Source: Anaerolineales bacterium
GTDB lineage: Bacteria; Chloroflexota; Anaerolineae; Anaerolineales; Villigracilaceae
Reading direction: 5' to 3'
Length of the DNA: 10,935 nucleotides
NCBI GenBank assembly: GCA_016928525.1
Contig: JAFGKO010000379.1
Location: 1-10,935, forward strand
In this document: positions 1 to 6,106 of the stretch, piece after piece
Layout: each line of letters opens with the position of its first letter
How positions within the stretch are numbered: the first letter of the stretch is position 1
Notes under the pieces: model-generated
Database searches by the model: none
What the model saw: only the letters and a program-made list of their open reading frames with translations
What the model was told of the DNA's origin: nothing
Program-made: the position numbers and the translations under genes

Positions 1-194
1 GGCTGGTGGGTGTTATATCCGGCGTGGGCGGTTCATACCTATTTGGTGAGTTGGGCGCCATGCGCACCGAGATCGTGACAGCCTCCATCCCGCTGGCTTT
101 CGGCGCGGCGGCAGCAGTTGGCATCTTCTTCGGCTACTACCCGGCTACCCGCGCCGCTAAACTGGACCCGATTGTGGCTCTACGCCATGAATGA
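1..194 (+). CDS. MacB/FtsX-type ABC transporter permease, C-terminal end (partial)
   Basis: Only the last 64 or so codons are in the window; the frame is open to the left edge. The visible part has a hydrophobic segment rich in Ala/Gly/Phe followed by the ending GYYPATRAAKLDPIVALRHE. This is the classic C-terminus of MacB/FtsX permeases, which end as a last transmembrane helix, then PAxRAAxLDPIxALRxE. Known role of the family: with a cognate ATPase and often a periplasmic or extracytoplasmic partner, these mechanotransmission ABC systems export lipoproteins, peptides or antibiotics, or move substrate off the membrane. The ATPase gene is presumably upstream, outside the window. The stop is TGA at 192-194, and the lipoprotein gene begins 47 bases later, so the two are probably co-transcribed. 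The substrate cannot be told from this fragment. Confidence 0.85.
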   Translation, partial: LVGVISGVGGSYLFGELGAMRTEIVTASIPLAFGAAAAVGIFFGYYPATRAAKLDPIVALRHE

Positions 195-229
195 CCATTG
201 AAACAAACTTAAACGCTACAAACAAATTT

Positions 230-234
230 GGAGG
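230..234 (+). promoter_or_regulatory. Ribosome-binding site of first lipoprotein gene
   Basis: GGAGG lies seven bases upstream of the ATG at 242. It decides the start. An in-frame ATG at 191 overlaps the permease stop, but using it would add 17 polar residues in front of the signal peptide. Confidence 0.8.
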
Positions 235-241
235 AACCAAG

Positions 242-817
242 ATGAAAGCTAGATACGTTTTTATACTCGTGCTCGTACTGGCGCTGAGCGCCTGCAGCGG
301 CAGCGCGACGCCAGCCATCAGCAGCATGGATAGCTACGTCAGTCCGAACCTGGACACAACTTATGAAGGGGCGCTCTCGGCCCGCAACCTGCTGGCCATG
401 GGCACGTTGGAACTTGAAGGTACGGCGAACAGCGTCACGACTGAGCAAGCCGGGACCTTACTGCCACTGTGGCAGGCGCTGCTCGGCACCCAGAAGAGCG
501 GCGCAGCAGCCCCGGCTGAGGTCACTGCGCTGCTGGATCAGATCGAGAGCATTATGACCAGCGAACAGCTCGCGGCGATCAACGCCCTGCAGTTAACCCA
601 AACCGATTTACAGGCCTGGGCGGTTGCCAACGGGATTGCATTGGGCAGTGGGGGCGTGGAAGGCGGCGGGCAGCCGGGCCAGGGGCAGGCACTGTCTGCT
701 GAGGAGCGGGCTACCCGCCAGGCCGCAGAAGGACGTACGCCGGGCAATACCGGCGGCGGGGCTTCGACGGCAATGCTGACTGCAGTGATCACGTACCTTG
801 AAACTCTGTCGCCCTGA
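242..817 (+). CDS. Predicted lipoprotein of unknown function, paralogue 1
   Basis: This 191-residue protein starts with a lipoprotein signal: Lys/Arg at residues 2-4, a hydrophobic core, and lipobox LSAC with the lipidated Cys at 18. It should be anchored on the outer face of the cytoplasmic membrane. After a Ser/Ala/Pro-rich spacer comes an alpha-helical core with GTLELEG (54-60), TTEQ (66-69), LLPLWQAL (73-80) and MTSEQL (105-110). A Gly/Gln-rich linker (about 135-150) and a short C-terminal helix follow. The next gene has the same motifs in the same order, so the two are tandem duplicates. The repeated [TS]xEQ motif recalls the LTxxQ motif of Spy/CpxP periplasmic proteins, but this is only resemblance. 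Position directly after a MacB-type permease suggests a partner, sensor or accessory protein of that exporter. I do not recognise a named family. Confidence 0.85.
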   Translation: MKARYVFILVLVLALSACSGSATPAISSMDSYVSPNLDTTYEGALSARNLLAMGTLELEGTANSVTTEQAGTLLPLWQALLGTQKSGAAAPAEVTALLDQIESIMTSEQLAAINALQLTQTDLQAWAVANGIALGSGGVEGGGQPGQGQALSAEERATRQAAEGRTPGNTGGGASTAMLTAVITYLETLSP

Positions 818-873
818 TCTGGGGATGACCGAGCTGTATTTGACTGGACTTATTTCTAAAAGGATATTAAATT

Positions 874-1521
874 ATGAAACCCTTTGTCTCTACCTTTTTG
901 GTGTTGATCTTGTCCCTTTTCCTGGCCGCTTGCAGCGCGGCGACGCCAGCCGTGCCGGCGGTTGGAGCTACCCAACTGCCGCCAGCCGTAGCCGCAGGCG
1001 ATGCTACGCCCACCCCCTATGCAGCCGAATACCTGAGCACAGAGTATGCAGACGCTGCCAGCCTGCGCAACCAATTAGCCTACGGCACCTTGCTGCTTGA
1101 GGGAACAGAGCAAGCCGTCACGCCCGAGCAGGCAAGAAATTTGCTGCCTTTGTGGCAGGCGATCGTGGCGCTAAGCGGCGACGAGACGACCGCCGCAGAA
1201 GAATTGACTGCGGTGCAAAACCAGATTACCGAGGCGTTGACCCCTGCGCAGCTGGAAGCCATCGCCGCTATGCGGATCACCAACACCGATCTGAACACCT
1301 TTTACGCCGATCTGGGCGTAGTGTTTCCGACCCCAGTGCCTGGGGTGACTAAGGTGCCAGGCAAGAACAGCGGCATCTCACAGGAGGATAGGGAAGCGAC
1401 CAAAACAGCGGCAGAGGCACTGGGCACGCCGGTAGGCACGGGCAGCAGCACCGGGCAGGCGGCCAAGAGTATGCTGTTCGATACAGTGATCGAGATGCTC
1501 GCCGGTCGTGCAAGCCAGTGA
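874..1521 (+). CDS. Predicted lipoprotein of unknown function, paralogue 2
   Basis: This 215-residue protein has a signal peptide with lipobox LAAC (lipidated Cys 20), then an Ala/Pro/Thr-rich tether (21-50). The core aligns with the preceding protein: LRNQLAYGTLLLEGT (64-78), VTPEQ (82-86), LLPLWQAI (90-97), LTPAQLEAIAAM (122-133), ITNTDL (135-140). A flexible Pro/Gly/Thr linker (150-170) and a similar C-terminal helix follow. The start is ATG 874 with an AGGAT ribosome site at 861-865. The gene lies 56 bases after its paralogue and is probably on the same transcript. The core motifs are conserved while signal, tether and linker have diverged, which suggests selection on the core. Function is unknown. 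A role next to the upstream ABC permease is inferred from position only. Confidence 0.85.
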   Translation: MKPFVSTFLVLILSLFLAACSAATPAVPAVGATQLPPAVAAGDATPTPYAAEYLSTEYADAASLRNQLAYGTLLLEGTEQAVTPEQARNLLPLWQAIVALSGDETTAAEELTAVQNQITEALTPAQLEAIAAMRITNTDLNTFYADLGVVFPTPVPGVTKVPGKNSGISQEDREATKTAAEALGTPVGTGSSTGQAAKSMLFDTVIEMLAGRASQ

Positions 1522-1551
1522 GTCGGGCTTAGCAGCTCACAATCATATTTG

Positions 1552-1556
1552 AGGAG
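1552..1556 (+). promoter_or_regulatory. Ribosome-binding site of DUF1858-like gene
   Basis: AGGAG lies nine bases upstream of the ATG at 1566 and supports that start for a gene of only 75 codons. Confidence 0.7.
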
Positions 1557-1565
1557 AATTACGCG

Positions 1566-1793
1566 ATGCAAATCACAAAAGATACTCGTATTTCAGATAT
1601 CCTGTTGGAATATGGCGATATCGCTGAAGTTATGGAAGTCTTCGGTATCAACCGCGTGGGACGTTATTCCCTGCGGATGTTCCTGGCTAAGGCGCTAACG
1701 GTGGAATGGGCAGCGCGCGTCCACCGCGTCCCATTGGATGAATTCCTTGCCTTTTTACAGCAAGCCGTATCGGAAAAGCAAGCGACACAGTAA
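1566..1793 (+). CDS. Small DUF1858-like helical protein lacking cysteines
   Basis: This soluble protein of 75 residues opens with MQITKDTRISDILLEYGDIA, followed by EVMEVFGI (21-28). The pattern is typical of DUF1858: I-T-x-D-T-x-I-x-D-[IV]-L, then a hydrophobic helix ending in FGI. In most DUF1858 and related ScdA/RIC N-terminal domains FGI is followed by Cys-containing motifs such as CxxC that may bind metal or take part in redox chemistry. Here that place reads NRVGRYS and the whole protein has no cysteine, so a redox or metal role through Cys is excluded. A second helix (about 41-68) completes the domain. It follows the lipoproteins after 44 bases and is probably the last intact gene of this plus-strand unit. 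The specific function is unknown. Confidence 0.75.
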   Translation: MQITKDTRISDILLEYGDIAEVMEVFGINRVGRYSLRMFLAKALTVEWAARVHRVPLDEFLAFLQQAVSEKQATQ

Positions 1794-1861
1794 TGGCTGG
1801 CCCTTCCAAACGACTCAAGCAAGCGCGCAAGGCTTTTGCGGAGGGTGATGCAAATCAATGA
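1793..1861 (+). pseudogene. 22-codon remnant of a truncated gene
   Basis: An ATG overlaps the preceding TAA (TAATG), a layout typical of translational coupling. The 22-residue peptide, starting MAGPSKRLKQARKAF, looks like the helical, basic N-terminus of a longer protein, but a TGA ends it at 1859-1861. I do not recognise the family with confidence. It could also be a chance or functional micropeptide. I favour a remnant, because the opposite-strand gene is also broken within about 80 bases of this point. Confidence 0.35.
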
Positions 1862-1901
1862 TCGATTGTTTTCTCCAACTCCTCGATCTATTTCCTTAAT
1901 T

Positions 1902-2188
1902 CTATGTGGTGACTTTTTGCCGCGTAGTCGAGCGGACAAAAACGCATAGTCTTCGATCCGTAATGTACGGTGTCCGGCAGTGCAGCCCGTTGCAGATTCA
2001 ATACCGTCGACAAAACAACCGTCCGTTTCGAGGATAATGAGCAGGCGTTTATCTCTGCGCGGAACCTCTAGTCTCAGTGCAGATGCGCCAGCCAATCCGA
2101 TCCGTGCGCCAAGCGCCTGGCGCGAGCAGAGGTGACTATGGCGTGCAGAGGAGAGATTTAGGATTTCATTGGATAAGTGCACCTTCAT
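1902..2188 (-). pseudogene. FmdE-like (formylmethanofuran dehydrogenase subunit E family) gene, truncated or frameshifted
   Basis: ATG at 2188-2186 overlaps the TGA of the transporter gene (ATGA), so translation is coupled. The first 81 residues match my knowledge of the FmdE family: HSHLCSRQALG (17-27, usual form HxHLCPxxxLG), DKRLL (46-50), ETDGC (54-58), DGIESATGC (61-69), GHRTLRIEDY (72-81). The His/Cys positions that bind metal in this family are kept. After EDY (base 1946) the similarity stops. The open frame then runs on without recognisable similarity to about 1664, antisense into the DUF1858-like gene. In another frame FVRSTTRQKV (1940-1911) fits the expected next strand, then TAG at 1904-1902. 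This suggests a small deletion and loss of the C-terminal half, including any zinc finger. FmdE relatives occur near Mo/W enzymes, so presence in a nar operon is sensible. A functional short variant cannot be excluded. Confidence 0.65.
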
Positions 2189-3267
2189 TGTTTTGCTCCC
2201 GAATGCCTTTCTGCTGATAAAGAAGGAAGCCATTGACTGGCAAGCTGCCAACTTAATCCCAAGAATGTTATTACCCAGGCAAAGAGCGCAAAGTAAATAA
2301 AAAAGTGTGAGATGTAATAAAGAAAGTCTAGTTCCAGTGCTTTCGCAATTTGAAATGTACACACTGTGTACATGCCGAGTGGGAAGACCAATCCCCAATA
2401 CGAAGGTTCATACACAACAGTGACACGCTTATAGCCATGCCGCCAGATGCCGAGGATGACAAGAAGGGGAATCCACCAAGTGGCAGTGGCCCAGAACAGG
2501 AGCGTTAATCCTTTCAAGAATGGCATGATTTCCTGTATCAGCGCCCAATGATTGGCTTCCAAGATGAGAATGGAACCAGAGAGAGTGGTGATTGCCATGG
2601 CTCCCATATTGATCCAGTAAGGAGGCGCCAGTGCTTCAGGCTTCATGCTGAAGAATGTGAAGCGGTAGAAGATCAATGGAATCACAAGGATGTAAAGCAT
2701 GAAGCCTAGCAGATACATAGCCAGCGTCAAGAAGAGGATTGCTTCTGCCCATGTGCCAAAGTGTTCGGCAATACGCGCCCCTGTCACTGATATGGATTGG
2801 GTAGACACAACCATCAGAAGCCAGCCGCCGCTCAATCCGGTTTCAAGGGTTGGCTTTGGCTCGCGCACCGTTACTGTCGTAATAAATGTGTACATCAACA
2901 GACCCCACAAAACTAGGCCGCCAAGCCAGAGAATGGCGGCTATACTGGGGTGCTCGGCTATGATCGTGAACTGCCTGCCAAGCACACAGGTTCCGGCAAC
3001 GATCGTAAAGAATCCGTGGCCGCGAGTATGGCTGGTTAGATCAGCCACAACCCGGGAAAAATGACGAAATAAACGCATCAGCGTGAGAATCCACAGGATT
3101 GCGTATAACGCAATATTCAACACGAAAAGAACCCACGCAATCTCAGCCATTCCTTCGAGTTTGGCCGCAATGGAGACAATGCCTGTAGCCATGACCAGCG
3201 CAAAATAAGCGGGATTCAGGCTGGCGATCTCCTCGTTGAACCTGGCAACAAATTGATTGTTCGTCAT
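2185..3267 (-). CDS. TDT/SLAC1-TehA family membrane transporter or anion channel
   Basis: This 360-residue integral membrane protein has about ten hydrophobic segments. Family signatures include NPAYFALVMATGI (18-30), PPYWINMGAMAITTLSG (215-231) and EPSYWGLVFPLGMYT (287-301). These place it in the TDT family with TehA, Mae1, Ssu1 and plant SLAC1. Known members carry dicarboxylates, sulfite, tellurite-related substrates or, for SLAC1, nitrate and chloride. It starts 54 bases after narI and no NarK-type gene is visible, so a role in nitrate uptake or nitrite release for the cytoplasmic-facing NarG is a reasonable inference, not shown. The ribosome site is weak (AGAAG), so re-initiation from narI may help expression. 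The stop overlaps the start of the FmdE-like gene. By eye the base composition is more A/T-rich than narGH, which may mean separate acquisition. The common label 'tellurite resistance' should not be taken literally. Confidence 0.85.
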   Translation of the reverse strand: MTNNQFVARFNEEIASLNPAYFALVMATGIVSIAAKLEGMAEIAWVLFVLNIALYAILWILTLMRLFRHFSRVVADLTSHTRGHGFFTIVAGTCVLGRQFTIIAEHPSIAAILWLGGLVLWGLLMYTFITTVTVREPKPTLETGLSGGWLLMVVSTQSISVTGARIAEHFGTWAEAILFLTLAMYLLGFMLYILVIPLIFYRFTFFSMKPEALAPPYWINMGAMAITTLSGSILILEANHWALIQEIMPFLKGLTLLFWATATWWIPLLVILGIWRHGYKRVTVVYEPSYWGLVFPLGMYTVCTFQIAKALELDFLYYISHFFIYFALFAWVITFLGLSWQLASQWLPSLSAERHSGAKQ

Positions 3268-3321
3268 GTGCAGCTTCTGTCAAAACAAGGGTCAGCGTAA
3301 CCGCGGCTTATATTGGCATAT

Positions 3322-4008
3322 CTATTCTCCAACGGAGCGCGCTTTCCTCAACCAGATCACAATCTGCCACGGGCGCAGGAGATAGCCGAGCGGCCAGGCG
3401 ATGATGTGAACCAGGCGCGAGAAGGCGAATGCCACCGTTAGCATGTAGAAGCTGAAGACATGCAGTTTTAAGGTGAAGGGTAGGGGTATCAATGGCGCGG
3501 CATCTGGGCGGAAGGTCAGAATGGACCAGATATAGGGTGTGAAGATGCCTGTGAACCAGTACGACCCCCAGCGATAATATGAAGCAATGATCACGCCCGT
3601 TACTAGCGAAACCAAGAGCATAAGCACAACAACGTAATCCATCGGTGTACTGACTGCGCGGATTCGGCTGATGCTCACACGCCGCCAGAGCAGGACGATC
3701 ATACCAAACGTTGCCCACAGCCCCAGCCCAATACCGCTGATTTCAAGCAGATAGAGTCTCAGAGGTTCGGCATTCCAAAGCACAATGCTCTGCGGCACGA
3801 AGATAGCAAGTAAGTGCCCCGTCAAAACAATGGTGATGCCCCAGTGAAAAGGGATTGAACCCCAGTAAAGTTTTTGGCGTTCGAGCAATTGTGATGATAA
3901 GCTTGAAATGCTGAACGGACGGTAAATTGAGCGATAGATGGTGACGATCGTGGCAGTGAACAGCGCCACGTAGGGAAAAATCACGAAGAGCAGAGTGTTC
4001 CAATCCAT
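3322..4008 (-). CDS. narI: Respiratory nitrate reductase gamma subunit (membrane cytochrome b)
   Basis: This is the haem-b membrane anchor that oxidises quinol and passes electrons to NarH. It has 228 residues, close to the usual 225, and five hydrophobic segments. The four haem-ligand histidines are present: H55 and H65 in PFHWGITIVLTGHLLA, and H183 and H201 in KLHVFSFYMLTVAFAFSRLVH. The spacings of 10 and 18 residues equal those of E. coli NarI (56/66 and 187/205), so both haems should be bound. The start is ATG 4008 with GGAGG at 4013-4017, a spacer of only four bases. The gene follows narJ after a 48-base gap, the largest within narGHJI. If the complex works as a nitrite oxidoreductase, the same subunit would run electrons the other way. 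Confidence 0.95.
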   Translation of the reverse strand: MDWNTLLFVIFPYVALFTATIVTIYRSIYRPFSISSLSSQLLERQKLYWGSIPFHWGITIVLTGHLLAIFVPQSIVLWNAEPLRLYLLEISGIGLGLWATFGMIVLLWRRVSISRIRAVSTPMDYVVVLMLLVSLVTGVIIASYYRWGSYWFTGIFTPYIWSILTFRPDAAPLIPLPFTLKLHVFSFYMLTVAFAFSRLVHIIAWPLGYLLRPWQIVIWLRKARSVGE

Positions 4009-4056
4009 GGTGCCTCCGGGGTTCGAATGGCTGAATATACGGTTTTGACAACATTA

Positions 4057-4572
4057 TCAGGTCGCGCTGGAGGCTGTGAATCTTACGCTGCGGAACTCAG
4101 CCAGCGCTGCCTCGAACAAATAGATGTACGGGTTTCGCTTATCCTTCTCATGCAAAATCGAAACCATGCGCTGTACCGCTGTAGCAAAATTCTCAACCAA
4201 CTCAGGGAGAGGCTGGTTGGTGGCAGCGAGATAGCGAAAAATTGGCACAAGGTGGTCGGGTAGTTCGCCTTCAGGGTCAATATCCAGTTCTGCCATGGCG
4301 CGGTTTAACTTTGCCATGAATTCGCCGCGCTGGTAACTCTCACCCCAGATCTGAAAACCTACATAAGGTGCAGCAGCGGGACTCAGGTCGAGCGTGCGCG
4401 TGGCAAGCTCCTCCCATTCTGACAGGGATAGCGCGCCGATTCTTTTCAGGAAAGCTGCCAGCTTGCTTCGCTCAGCCCCTTTACTTGCTGCCATTAATCC
4501 AGCTTCCAACTGCTCGAGCAGGCCTGGATGTGGATAACGAAAGGCTTCTGCCAACAAGAGATGCATACTCAT
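4057..4572 (-). CDS. narJ: Nitrate reductase assembly chaperone NarJ (TorD/NarJ family)
   Basis: This cytoplasmic redox-enzyme maturation chaperone binds apo-NarG and is needed for molybdenum cofactor insertion; it is not part of the final enzyme. It has 171 residues, shorter than E. coli NarJ (236), mainly by loss of the C-terminal extension. Recognisable features are an all-helical composition, LLAEAFRYP near the N-terminus (6-14), GESYQRG (77-83, matching GESxxRG) and the family hallmark ELPDHL (103-108), followed by PIFRYLA. The start ATG at 4572 shares one base with the narH stop (TGATG), so translation is coupled to narH. Position between narH and narI is the standard one. Family identity rests on these motifs and on context. 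Confidence 0.9.
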   Translation of the reverse strand: MSMHLLLAEAFRYPHPGLLEQLEAGLMAASKGAERSKLAAFLKRIGALSLSEWEELATRTLDLSPAAAPYVGFQIWGESYQRGEFMAKLNRAMAELDIDPEGELPDHLVPIFRYLAATNQPLPELVENFATAVQRMVSILHEKDKRNPYIYLFEAALAEFRSVRFTASSAT

Positions 4573-6104
4573 CAGTCACCTCGCTGGGGTGGTTGTATAT
4601 ATCCAAAGCCGACTTCCCCTTTTTGAGCCAGGGGATCTTTCCACGTTTCAACCGACATCTCACGATGATAGGGCGGCAGAACAAATCTCTCTGGAATAGT
4701 CGGAAGGGTGGTCAACTTATTGATAGCTTCTGCCTCCTCCGGGCTGGTACCCGCCTCGGTCAGGGCTTGAAGGGTAGTTTCGCCGATATCTTTGTCCACT
4801 GTCTTGCGGCGCATATAGATCCGCACGGCGTAAATCTTGCGTAAAATCCGACGAATAACATCCTCGTTACCCGCGCTGAACAGGTTGGCGAGATATTTGA
4901 CAGGGATGCGCGCCTTGTTAAGATTGTCGAAAAGCTCAAATTCATGCCGGGGATCATCTTCCAGATCGAGGCGCACACTGCCATCCTGCATACTGCTCAT
5001 CACGGGCGACAGCGGCGGGATGTAGAACATCATCGCCATCGTGCGATACTCGAGATGCAGGGGCAGGGCGATCTTCCAGACTTTGGCGAACTTATAGATT
5101 GGGCTTTCTTGCGCAGACTTGATCCAGCCATCGTCAATGTCGTTGGCTTTGGCGGCGGCTATCACTGCGGGGTCAAAAGGATCAAGGATGGTATCCATCA
5201 TGGCCTCAATTAGGTGCTCATCGGGAACGTTCGCTGCCGTGGGGATGCGGTCGGCATCGTACAACAGCACCCCCATGTAGCGGATACGCCCAACACAAGA
5301 GTGCGCGCAGGCGGGCGCTTGTCCTGTTTCCATACGCGGAAAGCACAGGATGCATTTCTCGGATTTACCCGTATTCCAGTTGTAATAAACTTTCTTGTAA
5401 GGGCAAGCCGCCACGCACATCCGCCAGGCGCGGCATTGATTCTCGTTGACCAGTACGATGCCATCTTCGGCACGCTTGTAGATAGCGCCCGAAGGACAGG
5501 CGGCCACGCAAGCAGGATTGAGGCAGTGGTTGCAGATGCGCGGCATGTAATTAAAAACCACGCGATCTATTTCATCTAGCGAGGCTTTGACTTCATCAGA
5601 TAGGCCCTCGCGATTAGGGTCATTGCGGGCATACAGGTCCGAACCGCCCAAGTCATCATCCCAATTCGGGCCAGATTCGATGTGGAGCGGTTTGCCTGTC
5701 ACCATCGAAATAGGAATGGCGGTCGGCTGGTCTTTGCCTTCGGGAGCGTCGAAGAGATCTTGGTAGCGGAAAGTAAAAGGTTCGTAATAATCTTCTAAAC
5801 TGGGCAGGTCTGGGTTGTAATACAGTTTCGCCAATCCGCCAGTGCGTGTGTGCAAGCGCAGCTCCAGTTTGTTCTTCCCGCCGGGGTCGTTGGCTTTTGT
5901 AAATTTCCAGCCGCCCTTGAAGTGTTTCTGGTTTTCCCACTGGGTAGGATAGCCGCTCCCGGGGCGTGTCTCGACATTGTTCCACCACATATACTCGGCG
6001 CCCTTGCGGTCAGTCCACAAATTCTTGCAGGCGATGGAACAGGTGTGGCAGCCGATACATTTATCCAGGTGAAAGAGCATGCTCATGTGTGTGCGTACAT
6101 TCAT
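4572..6104 (-). CDS. narH: Respiratory nitrate reductase beta subunit (iron-sulfur protein)
   Basis: This 510-residue cytoplasmic electron-transfer subunit links NarI to NarG through four Fe-S clusters. Cluster-binding cysteines are visible: CIGCHTCSIAC (C16, 19, 22, 26), CNHCLNPACVAAC (C191, 194, 199, 203), CRAWRMCVAAC (C224, 230, 234), then C251, C254, C266 and C270. Trp227 stands where a fourth Cys would be, as in E. coli NarH, which makes that site a [3Fe-4S] cluster. The C-terminal NarH region (YRTMAMMFYIPPLSPV, HEFELFDNLNKARIPVKYLA) is intact. There is no signal peptide, as expected for the cytoplasmic type. The start ATG 6104 lies two bases after the narG stop, with GGAG inside the narG end serving as ribosome site. 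Cytoplasmic-type NxrB looks the same, so direction of catalysis is not decided by this gene. Confidence 0.97.
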   Translation of the reverse strand: MNVRTHMSMLFHLDKCIGCHTCSIACKNLWTDRKGAEYMWWNNVETRPGSGYPTQWENQKHFKGGWKFTKANDPGGKNKLELRLHTRTGGLAKLYYNPDLPSLEDYYEPFTFRYQDLFDAPEGKDQPTAIPISMVTGKPLHIESGPNWDDDLGGSDLYARNDPNREGLSDEVKASLDEIDRVVFNYMPRICNHCLNPACVAACPSGAIYKRAEDGIVLVNENQCRAWRMCVAACPYKKVYYNWNTGKSEKCILCFPRMETGQAPACAHSCVGRIRYMGVLLYDADRIPTAANVPDEHLIEAMMDTILDPFDPAVIAAAKANDIDDGWIKSAQESPIYKFAKVWKIALPLHLEYRTMAMMFYIPPLSPVMSSMQDGSVRLDLEDDPRHEFELFDNLNKARIPVKYLANLFSAGNEDVIRRILRKIYAVRIYMRRKTVDKDIGETTLQALTEAGTSPEEAEAINKLTTLPTIPERFVLPPYHREMSVETWKDPLAQKGEVGFGYIQPPQRGD

Positions 6105-6106
6105 GG

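Noticed and set aside
840..868. TTGACT followed 17 bases later by GATATT as a promoter for lipoprotein 2
   Set aside because: The -10 would overlap the ribosome site and place the transcript start at or after the ATG; more likely chance in an operon gap.
798..1100. Plus-strand frame of 100 codons overlapping both lipoprotein genes
   Set aside because: It overlaps the real start and signal peptide of lipoprotein 2 in another frame and has no ribosome site or recognisable domain.
2189..2398. N-terminal extension of the FmdE-like frame up to an ATG at 2398
   Set aside because: This part overlaps the transporter coding sequence in another frame and shows no family similarity; the ATG at 2188 with the ATGA overlap is the sensible start.
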